Source: Mycobacterium sp. OAS707 (GTDB taxonomy: Bacteria > Actinomycetota > Actinomycetes > Mycobacteriales > Mycobacteriaceae). From it: 64,000 nucleotides of DNA. Where the stretch lies: NCBI RefSeq assembly GCF_014873705.1, contig NZ_JADBDS010000003.1, positions 62,001-126,000 on the forward strand. The letters are read 5' to 3'. Under the pieces are notes generated by a model. That model had not been told where the DNA came from. It ran no database searches and saw only the letters and a program-made list of their open reading frames with translations. Made by a program: the position numbers and the translations under genes. Positions 6,836-15,931 of this stretch are shown here, in pieces; positions within the stretch are counted from its first letter, which is position 1; each line of letters starts with the position of its first letter.

Positions 6836-7278
6836 GCCGGGGCGAACACCGACTTGAACTTGTCCAGTGATTCGCGGATGTCGCCCTTGAGCGCGCCTGC
6901 GACCACCATGCCGATCGGGCCGAACAACGCAGGGCCACCGAGATGTACGTCGAACGTGACCGTCGAACCGCCGGGGTCGTTTTGGGCCGGCTTCACCTTG
7001 CCGATGAGTTTGACCTTCACGCCGCCCTTACCGTCGCCGTTGAGCGTCATCGCCTCCGGCGGCCGGTAGTGGACGATGGTCCACTTGATTCGGTTGGGCA
7101 TGCCCTTGACCTCCACGATGGACTCGATCTGGGTGCCCTTCTCCAGCGTTTCGGGCAGCTTCGAGCGCCACACCCGATGAATGGACAGCCATTCCTTGTA
7201 CCGGGACAGATCAGAGGCGCACTCCCACGCCTTCTCCGGCGGAAGCGGAACGTCGACGGAGACGGAAAGTTTGGCCAC
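6832..7278 (-). CDS. SRPBCC/START-like protein, Rv0910 homologue
   Basis: A 148-residue protein of the polyketide-cyclase/START-like (SRPBCC) fold. It begins with the typical beta strand and the DLSRYKEWLS segment and carries a C-terminal helix (residues ~120-145). It matches M. tuberculosis Rv0910 as I remember it. Rv0909-Rv0910 has been reported as a toxin-antitoxin pair, with Rv0910 as the toxin. Here too the 59-residue partner is immediately upstream, 5 bases away, in the same operon as ctpE. The toxin role is knowledge from the homologue; the fold and gene order are seen here. Confidence 0.85.
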   Translation of the reverse strand: MAKLSVSVDVPLPPEKAWECASDLSRYKEWLSIHRVWRSKLPETLEKGTQIESIVEVKGMPNRIKWTIVHYRPPEAMTLNGDGKGGVKVKLIGKVKPAQNDPGGSTVTFDVHLGGPALFGPIGMVVAGALKGDIRESLDKFKSVFAPA

Positions 7279-7283
7279 CGCAG

Positions 7284-7463
7284 CTAGGTCTTCGGGTTGC
7301 TCTTGTCCACCGCGTTCTTGGCGGCGTCGGCCACTTTGTCGACCGTCGATGAGTACTTGCCCTGCGTCTTCTTGTCGACGATGTCACCGGCCTTGTCGAT
7401 CGCGGTGTCCACCTTGTCCGCGTTCTTGGCCAGCAGATTCTTCACCTTGTCGAGGAATGCCAT
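7284..7463 (-). CDS. Small lysine-rich helical protein, Rv0909/MT0933-like antitoxin family
   Basis: A 59-residue ORF starting at ATG 7463 (MAFLDKVKNLLAKNADKVD) and ending at TAG 7284. It is made of repeated K-D-K-A heptad-like segments (DKVDTAIDKAGDIVDKK), typical of the MT0933-like antitoxin family. It lies 9 bases after the ctpE stop and 5 bases before the Rv0910-like gene. This arrangement is conserved in M. tuberculosis, where the pair was reported as toxin-antitoxin. Short and easily missed by gene finders. Confidence 0.85.
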   Translation of the reverse strand: MAFLDKVKNLLAKNADKVDTAIDKAGDIVDKKTQGKYSSTVDKVADAAKNAVDKSNPKT

Positions 7464-7472
7464 GCGTCCACC

Positions 7473-9854
7473 CTAACTAGCGCGCCACAAGCGGCGTCGT
7501 TCGCCCAACATCGCACCCTGTACCCACCACAGCACCTCGATAACCGCCCCGCCAACCAGGCCGATTGCCACCGCGATCGAGGTGATCGCCATGTTGGAGG
7601 GGTCGAGCATGAACGTCTTCTGCGCCGCCGGAATGGCGAAAATCACCACGTAGGCCAGCCCGGACGCCGCGACGAGCAGCACCCGCCACCACTCGTAGGG
7701 TCGCGCCACCACCGCCAGCACCCACACCGCGGTGATCAACAGCGTGATCAACGCCGCCGTCGACGCCTGCGTCTGCTCACTCGCCGTGGCGGCCCGGCCC
7801 TGGTATGCCGCCAGGTACGACACGAACGTCGCGATCCCGACCACGAGGCCCGACGGCAGCGCCGCCGTCATCACCCGGCGCACGAAGCCGGTATGCGCCC
7901 GTTCGGTGTTCGGCGCCAGCGACAGAATGAACGCGGGGATTCCGATGGTGAACCACGCCGCGATCGTCACGTGGATCGGCTGGAACGGGAACAGCAGCGG
8001 GTCGGACCCGAAGATCTTGGACGCCAGGCCCGCCAGCCCCACCAGGACCGCGAGCAGAACGGAGTACACGGTTTTGGTGAGGAACAGGTTGGAGACCCGC
8101 TCGATGTTACCGATGACTCTGCGGCCCTCACCGACGACGTATGGCAGCGTCGCGAACTTGTTGTCCAGCAACACAATCTGGGCAACCGCCCGCGACGCGG
8201 AGCTGCCCGAGCCCATCGCGACACCGATGTCGGCGTCCTTGAGCGCAAGCACGTCGTTGACACCGTCACCGGTCATCGCGACCGTATGCCCGCGCGACTG
8301 CAGTGCATGCACCATCGCGCGCTTCTGGTCCGGACGCACGCGGCCGAATGTCGTGTACTCCTCGAGGGTGTCAGCAAGCTCGTCGTTTTCGTGCGGCAAC
8401 CGGCGGGCGTCCATCGTCTCCCCCTCGAGGCCGAGCGAGCCCGCGACGGCGCCAACCGAGACGGCGTTGTCGCCGGAGATGACCTTGACCGAAACCTGCT
8501 GGGACGCAAAATAATCAAGCGTTTCGCGAGCGTCAGGCCGGACGCGCTGCTCGAGTACCACCAGTGCCACAGGCGTGACGACACCGGGAGCGTCGGGGTG
8601 GTCGACCGGCAGGTCGCTGGAGCCGAGCAGCAGCACGCGCAGGCCAAGCGACCCGATCTGCTCCGCCTGGTCGGCGACGGTCGACCCCGGCTGGAGCAGC
8701 ACGTCGGGTGCCCCGATCACCCAGTTGCCGTGTTCGCCGTACGACGCGCCGCTCCATTTGGTCGCCGACTTGAAAGGCGCAGTGGCCGTTGACGTCCAGC
8801 CCGGCGGCATTTTGTACGCCTCGGCGATGGCCTGCATGCTGGCGTTGGGGCGGGCATCGTCGGATGCCAGCTGCGCCAGTACGTCGCCGACCCCGGCCTC
8901 GGTCAACGGCTTGAGGTCCGAGACCCGCATGCCGTTTTCGGTCAACGTGCCCGTCTTGTCGGCGCAGACCACGTCGACGCGCGCCAAGCCCTCGATCGCG
9001 GGCAGTTCGTTCACGAGGCATTGCCTGCGGCCGAGCCGGATCACGCCGACGGCGAACGCGATCGACGTCATCAGCACCAGACCCTCCGGCACCATCGGCA
9101 CCAGAGCGCCGACCATCGCAAGCACCGCCCGCCGCCAGCCGACGTCGGTGGTGAACAGCTGGGTGTAGATGGTGAGCAGGCCGGCCGGCCACAGCAGATA
9201 GGTGATGAACTGCAGGATCTTGTTGATCCCGCTGCGCAGTTCGGAATTGACCAGCGTGAACTTGCTGGCCTCTTCGGACAGCTTGGCGGCGTATGCCTCA
9301 CGGCCGACCTTGGTGGCCCGGTACGCGCCGCTGCCCGCGACAACGAAGCTGCCCGACATCACGGTGTCGCCGGCATCTTTCGCGACCGAGTCCGCCTCAC
9401 CGGTCAGCAGGGATTCGTCGACCTCGAGGTTGCTCTCCTCGAGCACTTCACCATCGACGACGATCTGATCGCCGGGGCCGATCTCGATGACATCGTCGAG
9501 CACCACCTCGCTTGGCAGCAGCGCTGCGGTGCCGGATCGCCTGCGCACCAACGGTTTCGCCTGCCCGACGATCGCGAGCTTGTCGAGCGTCTGCTTGGCC
9601 CGCAACTCCTGGATGATGCCGATGGCACTGTTGGCGATGATCAGCAGGCCGAACAGTCCGTTGATCAGCGAACCGGTGGACAGCACGATGACCAGCAGCA
9701 CACCCAGAATCGCGTTGATACGCGTGAAGACATTGGCCCGCACAATGTCGGACACGCTGCGCGCCGCACGCGTTGGTACGTCATTGGCCTTGCCGTCGGC
9801 TACCCGTTCGGCGACCTCGGCATCGGTCAGGCCGGTCGCGATCAACGCGGTCAC
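7473..9854 (-). CDS. ctpE: P-type metal cation ATPase CtpE
   Basis: A 793-residue P-type ATPase. I chose GTG at 9854, whose GTGA overlaps the upstream gene's stop; this gives MTALIATGLTDAEVAERV and a length close to the roughly 797 residues of M. tuberculosis CtpE. Visible motifs: TGEAD in the actuator domain (151-155), PEGL in membrane helix 4 (256-259), the phosphorylated aspartate D299 in DKTGT, and TGDGVND in the P domain. C-terminal membrane helices follow. CtpE of M. smegmatis has been described as a calcium transporter needed for cell-surface integrity. The operon continues into the Rv0909/Rv0910-like pair. Confidence 0.96.
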   Translation of the reverse strand: MTALIATGLTDAEVAERVADGKANDVPTRAARSVSDIVRANVFTRINAILGVLLVIVLSTGSLINGLFGLLIIANSAIGIIQELRAKQTLDKLAIVGQAKPLVRRRSGTAALLPSEVVLDDVIEIGPGDQIVVDGEVLEESNLEVDESLLTGEADSVAKDAGDTVMSGSFVVAGSGAYRATKVGREAYAAKLSEEASKFTLVNSELRSGINKILQFITYLLWPAGLLTIYTQLFTTDVGWRRAVLAMVGALVPMVPEGLVLMTSIAFAVGVIRLGRRQCLVNELPAIEGLARVDVVCADKTGTLTENGMRVSDLKPLTEAGVGDVLAQLASDDARPNASMQAIAEAYKMPPGWTSTATAPFKSATKWSGASYGEHGNWVIGAPDVLLQPGSTVADQAEQIGSLGLRVLLLGSSDLPVDHPDAPGVVTPVALVVLEQRVRPDARETLDYFASQQVSVKVISGDNAVSVGAVAGSLGLEGETMDARRLPHENDELADTLEEYTTFGRVRPDQKRAMVHALQSRGHTVAMTGDGVNDVLALKDADIGVAMGSGSSASRAVAQIVLLDNKFATLPYVVGEGRRVIGNIERVSNLFLTKTVYSVLLAVLVGLAGLASKIFGSDPLLFPFQPIHVTIAAWFTIGIPAFILSLAPNTERAHTGFVRRVMTAALPSGLVVGIATFVSYLAAYQGRAATASEQTQASTAALITLLITAVWVLAVVARPYEWWRVLLVAASGLAYVVIFAIPAAQKTFMLDPSNMAITSIAVAIGLVGGAVIEVLWWVQGAMLGERRRLWRAS

Positions 9855-11425
9855 TTGGTGAACGTCCCGTTCTTGTCCGTGTCGTAATACTCCAGCGTGA
9901 GCTTGTTGCCGTCGAGCGTGGCCTTGGACACCGTTCCCGGCGGCGAGTTCTCGGCGACCCACGCATAGGTGAAGACGTTTCCCTCCCAATGATCCAGGGG
10001 GACATCGAGTTTCGTGCCGAGCGCAAGGTGCAGGCGGCCGTCATTCTCGGTGACTCGCGCGGCACCCCAGTAGTCGTTGGTGTAGGTGCCGACGTAGGAC
10101 GCGAGCGGCGCAGCGGGCGCGGCGTTGGCCGGCGGCTTCTGCCCGACCAGCGAGCCCACCGGCTGCTCCATCTGCTTGAAGATGTCGCCGTAGAGCTTGT
10201 ACCAGTCCTCGCGCACCTCGCCGAACTGCACCAGGTCGGCGAATTCGGCCGTCAGCGATTCGGGCACCCCTGATGGCGTCGCGTTGGTCAGCGCGACGAT
10301 CGCGACATCCGCCGACGGAAGGACGACGAAATTGCTGCCCGCGCCCAGTTCGAACGCGCCGGAATGACTCAGCGACATCCGCGCCGCCGACGTCGTACCC
10401 ACATTGAACCCGAAGCCGTAGAAGCCCGATCGCATCGCGGGCTCGCTCGCCGGACTCGCCACGATCTGCGGTGTGACTGCAGGCAACAACGCCTTCGGGT
10501 CGACGATCTGCTTGCCGTCCTGGCTGCCGTTGGAAAGCACCATGCTCAGCCACCGCGTCATGTCGTTGAGCGACGAACTAGCACCGCCCGCAGGCGATTC
10601 GGGGTCGGCGTTGCGAACGTAGAGCGGTTCATAGCGCCCGTCGACGTGAATATGACCGACGGCGCGGTCGGCCCTGGCTTCGTAGTCGGCGAACCGGAAG
10701 CTGGTCGACGTCATCCCCAGCGGGCGCAACAGCGCCTGGTCGGCGAGATCCTCCCAGGTTTGGCCTGCGCTCGCCGCGACGGCTTCGGCGCCGGCTGTCA
10801 GGCCAAAGTTGGTGTAGGCGTACGAGATTCGGAAAGCATCCAGCGGAAGCTGCCGCAGCCTCTCGAGCACATACCGCCGGTCGTAGCCGAGGTCTTCGAG
10901 CATGTCGCCTGCATGGTCGGGCAGCCCCGACCGGTGCGAGAACATGTCCCCGACCGTGACCATCGGCGTGACGGCGGGATTCGACAGCGCAAACCACGGC
11001 AGCTTGGACACGACCGGCGTGTCCCATCCGATCGCGTTGGCCCCGACCTGGTGGGCGACCACAGTCGCGCTCAGCGGCTTGGACAGCGAGGCCAACTGGA
11101 AGACCGTATCGGGGTCGATCTTGTCCCCGGTGCGCACGTCCTTGACCCCGAACCCCTTGGCGTACACGGTCTTCCCGCCATGCACCACCGCGACCGCCAT
11201 CCCCGGGATGCCGGATTTCTTCATCAGGTCGCTGACGATGCCGTCGAGCTTGGCCACCGCGTTGTCGACGGCGTTGTCCGGCAGCGGCATCGCGGGCACC
11301 AACGGCGGCGGCGCGTCCGACAGCGTCTGCGCAGTCGGCGGGGGCGCCTGCTCAGCGGGTTTCGCGCAACCCGAGACCAGAGCCAGCATCAGCACGGCAA
11401 CCGTCGCCCTGGCCAGTGCCTTCAT
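9851..11425 (-). CDS. Serine beta-lactamase-family lipoprotein (Rv0907 homologue)
   Basis: A 524-residue exported protein. The N-terminus is a lipoprotein signal with lipobox LVSGC (C20). The catalytic SxxK motif is S113-L-S-K116 and the YxN motif is Y204-T-N206, both as in class C beta-lactamase/penicillin-binding-like esterases. The last ~100 residues form a separate beta-rich domain (YVGTYTNDYWG), as in DUF3471-containing members. It matches Rv0907 in family and position. It probably acts on a cell-wall peptide or ester rather than on beta-lactam drugs, but the substrate is unknown. The gene lies 18 bases after the metallo-beta-lactamase-fold gene and overlaps ctpE by 4 bases. Confidence 0.92.
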   Translation of the reverse strand: MKALARATVAVLMLALVSGCAKPAEQAPPPTAQTLSDAPPPLVPAMPLPDNAVDNAVAKLDGIVSDLMKKSGIPGMAVAVVHGGKTVYAKGFGVKDVRTGDKIDPDTVFQLASLSKPLSATVVAHQVGANAIGWDTPVVSKLPWFALSNPAVTPMVTVGDMFSHRSGLPDHAGDMLEDLGYDRRYVLERLRQLPLDAFRISYAYTNFGLTAGAEAVAASAGQTWEDLADQALLRPLGMTSTSFRFADYEARADRAVGHIHVDGRYEPLYVRNADPESPAGGASSSLNDMTRWLSMVLSNGSQDGKQIVDPKALLPAVTPQIVASPASEPAMRSGFYGFGFNVGTTSAARMSLSHSGAFELGAGSNFVVLPSADVAIVALTNATPSGVPESLTAEFADLVQFGEVREDWYKLYGDIFKQMEQPVGSLVGQKPPANAAPAAPLASYVGTYTNDYWGAARVTENDGRLHLALGTKLDVPLDHWEGNVFTYAWVAENSPPGTVSKATLDGNKLTLEYYDTDKNGTFTK

Positions 11426-11443
11426 GAGGTGAACGGTAGCCGG

Positions 11444-12556
11444 TTACAGCTGCCACCACGGGTCGACGGACGTCTCGGGATCGATTCGCTGCCCGGGTTT
11501 CGGCACCACCACATGTACACCGGCGGAATCGGCGGCCTTCAGCAACCGCTCGACCGGCTCAGCCCACGGGTGTGGGGCCAGCCGGAAGGTGGCCCAGTGG
11601 ATGGGTACCAACAGCCCAGCGCCGGCGTCTGCGACATCGAGATGCGCGCGGACCGCTTCTTCCGGGTTCATGTGGATGTCGGGCCACGCGGGGTGATACG
11701 CGCCGATCGGCAGCAGGGTCAGGTCGAAAGGCCCGTGGTCCATTCCGATTTCGGAGAAGCTCTTCGTGTAGCCGGTATCGCCGCCGAAAAATGCGCGGTG
11801 CTGGGGCCCGGCGATCACCCACGACGCCCACAGCGTGGTGTCGCGATTGAAGAGCCGGCCTGAGAAATGCCTGGCAGGCGTGCAGACCAGCGTCAGATCG
11901 CCGATCGTGTGGCTCTCGTTCCAGTCGAGTTCGACGATGCGACTCTCCGGAATCCCCCACTTGCGCAGGTGCGCGCCGACACCGAGTGGCACGACGAACG
12001 GCGACCGCTGCGTACGGGCCAGTCCGAGAATCGTGTCCACATCGAGGTGGTCGTAGTGGTCATGGCTGATCACCACGGCATCGACTGCCGAGAGCGACTC
12101 CAGCGGCGCGGGCACCTCGTGCAGCCGTTCGGGGCCGACCGTCTGCGAGGGCGAGCAGCGGCGACTCCAGATCGGATCGGCGAGCACGCGGTAGCCGTCG
12201 ACCTCGATCAGCGCCGAGGAGTGGCCGAACCAGCACACCGAAAGACCGGCGGCCGGGCCTGCTGGCAAGGGCTGAACGATCGGTATCGGAGCAGCGGGCC
12301 GGGATTTACCGCGCGAGCCGATCAAGTCCCAGATGATCCGCCGCTGTTCTTCGCGGTCGAGGCTGATACCCGAGGCCGGGTCGACGTTGACGAAGGCGCC
12401 GTCACGGAAGTTCGGCGATCGACGCGCGACGGCTTCGATCTCGGCGGGCGAGGCCCCCAGCGCGGCGGGCGTGCCGTGCAGCGCGCGTAACAGCCAGCTT
12501 CCGGCCAGCACGGACGCCGTGCCGAACCCGAACCGCAGGGCTGCCCGCACCACCAT
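11444..12556 (-). CDS. Metallo-beta-lactamase-fold hydrolase (Rv0906 homologue)
   Basis: A 370-residue protein with the MBL metal-binding motif SHDHYDHLD and further ligands in PARHFSGR, GGDTGY and PIHWATF. This pattern is typical of the NAPE-phospholipase-D/UlaG-like branch. I chose ATG 12556, which overlaps the echA6 stop and gives the MVVRAALRFG start aligned with Rv0906; the frame is open further upstream. The short hydrophobic N-terminus (about residues 5-25) may anchor or export it. Part of the echA6-Rv0906-Rv0907-ctpE-Rv0909-Rv0910 operon. Substrate unknown. Confidence 0.93.
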   Translation of the reverse strand: MVVRAALRFGFGTASVLAGSWLLRALHGTPAALGASPAEIEAVARRSPNFRDGAFVNVDPASGISLDREEQRRIIWDLIGSRGKSRPAAPIPIVQPLPAGPAAGLSVCWFGHSSALIEVDGYRVLADPIWSRRCSPSQTVGPERLHEVPAPLESLSAVDAVVISHDHYDHLDVDTILGLARTQRSPFVVPLGVGAHLRKWGIPESRIVELDWNESHTIGDLTLVCTPARHFSGRLFNRDTTLWASWVIAGPQHRAFFGGDTGYTKSFSEIGMDHGPFDLTLLPIGAYHPAWPDIHMNPEEAVRAHLDVADAGAGLLVPIHWATFRLAPHPWAEPVERLLKAADSAGVHVVVPKPGQRIDPETSVDPWWQL

Positions 12557-13290
12557 CAGGCTCCCTGGAACTTCGGCGGCCGCTTCTCGATCCTGGCCAC
12601 CTGGGCCTCGATGACGTCCTGAGAAGCCCAGGCCCTGTCGAACAGGTCTTTGTGCTCGGGCCATGGCTCCTCGTAGGCGCCATCGTCGTTGAGGACCCGC
12701 TTGGCGTGCTGCAGCGCGAGCGGCGCGTAGCCGGCGATTTCAGCGGCCCATGCTTGCGCGTCGGCCAGCGTGCCGATGCGGTTGGCCATGCCGGTCTGCA
12801 GCGCGACGTCGGCAGTGAGCCGTTCGGCCGCTATCAGCATGGCCCTTGCCCGGCCTGCCCCGACCAGCGACGTCAGCCGGCGAATGCTCCAGTTGTCCAG
12901 CGCCAGACCATATTTCGCGACCGGGAACTGGAAGTAGGCATCGGGCGCGACGACGCGGAGGTCGCAGATCATGGAGAGGATCACGCCCGCCCCGATGGCG
13001 GGGCCGTTGATCGCGCCGATGACCGGAACCGGTGCCGCATCGATGGCCAGGTTCAGCGCCTTGGCCTTCTCGGGCAACTCCTCGGCCACGCCCGACGGGT
13101 CTGACAAATCCGCCCCCGCGCTGAAGACATGGCCTTGGCCGGTGAGGACGATCGCCCGGATGTCCTCGGCGGCGGCCTTCTCGACAGCTTCGCGCAGACC
13201 GTCGACGAGCGCGCTGTTCAGCGCGTTACGCCGCTCGGCACGCTGCATTTCCAGGGTCATCACGTGGCCGTCGCGGGTCACACCAATCAT
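12556..13290 (-). CDS. echA6: EchA6, crotonase-fold fatty-acyl-CoA binding protein
   Basis: A 244-residue crotonase-fold protein with GADLSDPSG and the oxyanion segment GAINGPAIGAG. It is near-identical in pattern to M. tuberculosis EchA6 (for example FQFPVAKYGLALDNWSIRRL and the C-terminal EKRPPKFQGA). EchA6 is known to lack hydratase activity, to carry fatty acyl groups toward FAS-II for mycolic acid synthesis, and to be the target of tetrahydropyrazolopyrimidine compounds. It is the first gene of the minus-strand operon leading to ctpE. The 171-base gap to the divergent antigen-85-like gene holds the promoters of both. Confidence 0.96.
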   Translation of the reverse strand: MIGVTRDGHVMTLEMQRAERRNALNSALVDGLREAVEKAAAEDIRAIVLTGQGHVFSAGADLSDPSGVAEELPEKAKALNLAIDAAPVPVIGAINGPAIGAGVILSMICDLRVVAPDAYFQFPVAKYGLALDNWSIRRLTSLVGAGRARAMLIAAERLTADVALQTGMANRIGTLADAQAWAAEIAGYAPLALQHAKRVLNDDGAYEEPWPEHKDLFDRAWASQDVIEAQVARIEKRPPKFQGA

Positions 13291-13461
13291 GGCGCCACCC
13301 TAGCGGCAACCGGGATCGGACCTTCGGGGTGACCAACGCCCGGCGACGAGCGTCAGCACGCGCACCCGCAAAGGATTTGCCTCCTGGTGCGTTTGCCCGG
13401 GTTCGCACCGGGTACTCAGCGTCGCTATTCACCAGGCAGGTGGGGGAAGGGGCAGCTCGAA

Positions 13462-14433
13462 ATGACAAACACACAGTGGCGTCGGCGGCTGTGCTCGCTG
13501 CGAGTGTTGATCGTAGCCGCGGCCGCGGCGATGCTGACCGTCCCGGTCGGCTTCTTCGGGGGTTTGCCAAGTGCCACGGCATATTCGAGGCCAGGCTTGC
13601 CGGTCGAATACCTCATGGTGCCCTCGGCTTCGATGGGCCGCGATATCAAGGTCGAGTTCCAGGGTGGGGGTCGCCACGCCGTCTATCTGCTGGACGGCCT
13701 TCGTGCGCGAGATGACCAGAACGGCTGGGACATCGAGACCCAGGCATTCGACTGGTACTACCAATCCGGGCTGTCCATTGTGATGCCCGTCGGCGGCATG
13801 TCCAGCTTCTACACCGACTGGTACGCGCCCGCGGTGGGCAATGGGGACACCTGGACATACAAATGGGAGACCTTCCTGACGCAAGAACTGCCGCCATGGT
13901 TGGCGGCGAACCGAGGCATCAGCCCGAGCGGAAACGCCATCGTCGGCCTTTCCATGGGCGGCAATGCTGCGTTGACCCTCGCGGAGTGGCATCCGCAGAA
14001 CTTCCGATATGCCGGCTCGCTGTCCGGCTTCTTGAACCTGTCCGATGGCGTCTGGCCGACCTTGGTCGGGTTTGCGATGCACGACTCCGGCGGCTTTGAC
14101 CCCGGTCCGATGTGGGGGCCTGCCGGAGATCCGGCCTGGGCGCGCAACGATCCGACCGTCAACGTCGACAGGCTGGTCGCCAACAACACCCGCATCTGGG
14201 TGTACTGCGGCAACGGGACGCCGAGCGAACTGGGTGGTGCGGACTTCCCCGCCCAGTTCTTGGAGAACCTGACCCGCGCAAGCAACATCGCCTTTCAGGA
14301 TCGCTACCTGGCGGCGGGCGGGCACAACGGCTCGTTCAGCTTCCCGGACAACGGAACCCACAGCTGGGGGTATTGGGGTGCACAGCTGCAAGCCATGAAG
14401 CCCGACCTGCAGCGTGTACTGGGCACGGGGTGA
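13462..14433 (+). CDS. Antigen-85-type mycolyltransferase/esterase
   Basis: A 323-residue secreted alpha/beta hydrolase. The ATG at 13462 is preceded by a purine-rich GGGGAAGGGG and followed by a twin-basic, hydrophobic signal peptide (MTNTQWRRR then alanine-rich). After cleavage near ATAYS the mature protein starts SRPGLPVEYLMVPS, as in antigen 85. The triad is S164 (GLSMGGNA), E268 (FLENL) and H300 (GTHSWGYW), with the same E-to-H spacing of 32 as antigen 85B. Such enzymes transfer mycolate to trehalose and arabinogalactan in the envelope. It lies between echA6 and accD3, both lipid genes. Which Fbp paralogue it represents is not clear. Confidence 0.92.
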   Translation: MTNTQWRRRLCSLRVLIVAAAAAMLTVPVGFFGGLPSATAYSRPGLPVEYLMVPSASMGRDIKVEFQGGGRHAVYLLDGLRARDDQNGWDIETQAFDWYYQSGLSIVMPVGGMSSFYTDWYAPAVGNGDTWTYKWETFLTQELPPWLAANRGISPSGNAIVGLSMGGNAALTLAEWHPQNFRYAGSLSGFLNLSDGVWPTLVGFAMHDSGGFDPGPMWGPAGDPAWARNDPTVNVDRLVANNTRIWVYCGNGTPSELGGADFPAQFLENLTRASNIAFQDRYLAAGGHNGSFSFPDNGTHSWGYWGAQLQAMKPDLQRVLGTG

Positions 14434-14461
14434 TGCGCGTCTCGCGGGTTAGCCTCATGCG

Positions 14462-15931
14462 GTGAGCCGGATCGGTGCCCTGCAGCTGCGCGATGCCGTG
14501 CTGGACGAGGGTTCTTTCCGCAGCTGGGACAGTCCGCCGCTGGCGGTCGACGCCAACGAGGCCTACCGGCGCGAGCTGGCCGAGGCGTCGGCGAAGACCG
14601 GTCTGGACGAATCCGTCGTGACCGGCGAGGGCACGGTGTTCGGGCGTCGCGTCGCGCTGGTGGCGTGCGAGTTCGACTTCCTCGCAGGGTCGATCGGGGT
14701 CGCCGCCGCCGAGCGGATCACCGCCGCGGTGGCGTGGGCGACCGCCGAGGGGCTGCCGCTGCTGGCGTCGCCGAGTTCGGGCGGCACCCGCATGCAGGAG
14801 GGCACCGTCGCGTTCCTGCAGATGGTCAAGATCGCGGCGGCGGTCGAGCTGCACAAGCGCCAGCACCTGCCCTATCTGGTGTACCTGCGCCACCCGACGA
14901 CCGGTGGAGTGTTCGCGTCGTGGGGGTCGCTGGGTCACGTCACGGCGGCCGAACCCGGCGCGCTCGTCGGGTTCCTCGGCCCGCGGGTCTACGAGCATCT
15001 GTACGGCGAGCCCTTCCCTGCGGGCGTCCAGACCGCGGAGAACCTGCACAGGCACGGCGTCATCGACGGCGTCGTCCCACTGGAGGCCCTGCGCTCGACG
15101 CTGGATCGCACGCTGAAGGTGGTCGCCGATCCGCCGGAGGCACCGCCGGCGAGGCCCGAGACCGGGCCGCTTCCTGACGTGCCTGCGTGGACGTCGGTCG
15201 AGGCATCCCGACGCCCGGATCGACCCGGCGTCGGATATCTGTTGCGGCACGGCACAACTGAACGGGTGCTGCTGTCCGGTACCGAACGCGGCGAAGCGGC
15301 CACCATGATGTTGGCGCTGGCCCGGTTCGGCGGTCAGCCCGCCGTGGTGCTCGGTCAACAACGCGTCGTCGGAGGATTGGTCGGCCCCGCAGCCCTGCAG
15401 GAGGCCCGCCGTGGCATGGCGTTGGCCGCGGGCCTGCAACTGCCGCTTGTGCTCGTGATCGACACGGCAGGGCCCGCCCTGTCGACCGAGGCCGAGCAGG
15501 GTGGGCTTGCCGGTGAAATCGCCCGCTGCTTAGCCGAACTCGTCACGCTGGACACGCCGACGGTGTCGGTGTTGCTGGGCCAGGGCAGCGGCGGACCCGC
15601 GCTGGCGATGGTGCCTGCCGATCGAGTGCTGGCCGCGCTGCACGGCTGGCTGGCGCCGCTGCCGCCGGAGGGGGCCAGCGCGATCGTGTTCCGCGACGTC
15701 GACCACGCCCCGGAACTGGCTGCCACGCAAGGTATTCGGTCGGCGGACCTGCTGCGCCACGGCATCGTCGACGCGATCGTGCCCGAACGTCCCGACGCCG
15801 CCGACGAGCCGATGGAGTTCACGCGCCGGCTATCGGCGACCATTGCCAACGAACTCGCGGCGCTGCGTGCCGCACCTGAGGACGAACGGATGGCCGCCAG
15901 GCTGGCGCGCTACCGCCGGATCGGGTTGTGA
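14462..15931 (+). CDS. accD3: Acetyl/propionyl-CoA carboxylase carboxyltransferase AccD3
   Basis: A 489-residue carboxyltransferase that carries both the beta-like half (PSSGGTRMQEG, GGVFASWGSLGHV) and the alpha-like half (VLVIDTAGPALSTEAEQGG, LLGQGSGGPALA) in one chain. This matches mycobacterial AccD3 in length and layout. It would transfer carboxyl from biotin carried by an AccA subunit encoded elsewhere to an acyl-CoA. The GTG start at 14462 has no strong ribosome-binding site. The stop overlaps the GTG of the next gene. In M. tuberculosis accD3 lies next to prrA; here 32 kb separates them. Confidence 0.93.
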   Translation: MSRIGALQLRDAVLDEGSFRSWDSPPLAVDANEAYRRELAEASAKTGLDESVVTGEGTVFGRRVALVACEFDFLAGSIGVAAAERITAAVAWATAEGLPLLASPSSGGTRMQEGTVAFLQMVKIAAAVELHKRQHLPYLVYLRHPTTGGVFASWGSLGHVTAAEPGALVGFLGPRVYEHLYGEPFPAGVQTAENLHRHGVIDGVVPLEALRSTLDRTLKVVADPPEAPPARPETGPLPDVPAWTSVEASRRPDRPGVGYLLRHGTTERVLLSGTERGEAATMMLALARFGGQPAVVLGQQRVVGGLVGPAALQEARRGMALAAGLQLPLVLVIDTAGPALSTEAEQGGLAGEIARCLAELVTLDTPTVSVLLGQGSGGPALAMVPADRVLAALHGWLAPLPPEGASAIVFRDVDHAPELAATQGIRSADLLRHGIVDAIVPERPDAADEPMEFTRRLSATIANELAALRAAPEDERMAARLARYRRIGL

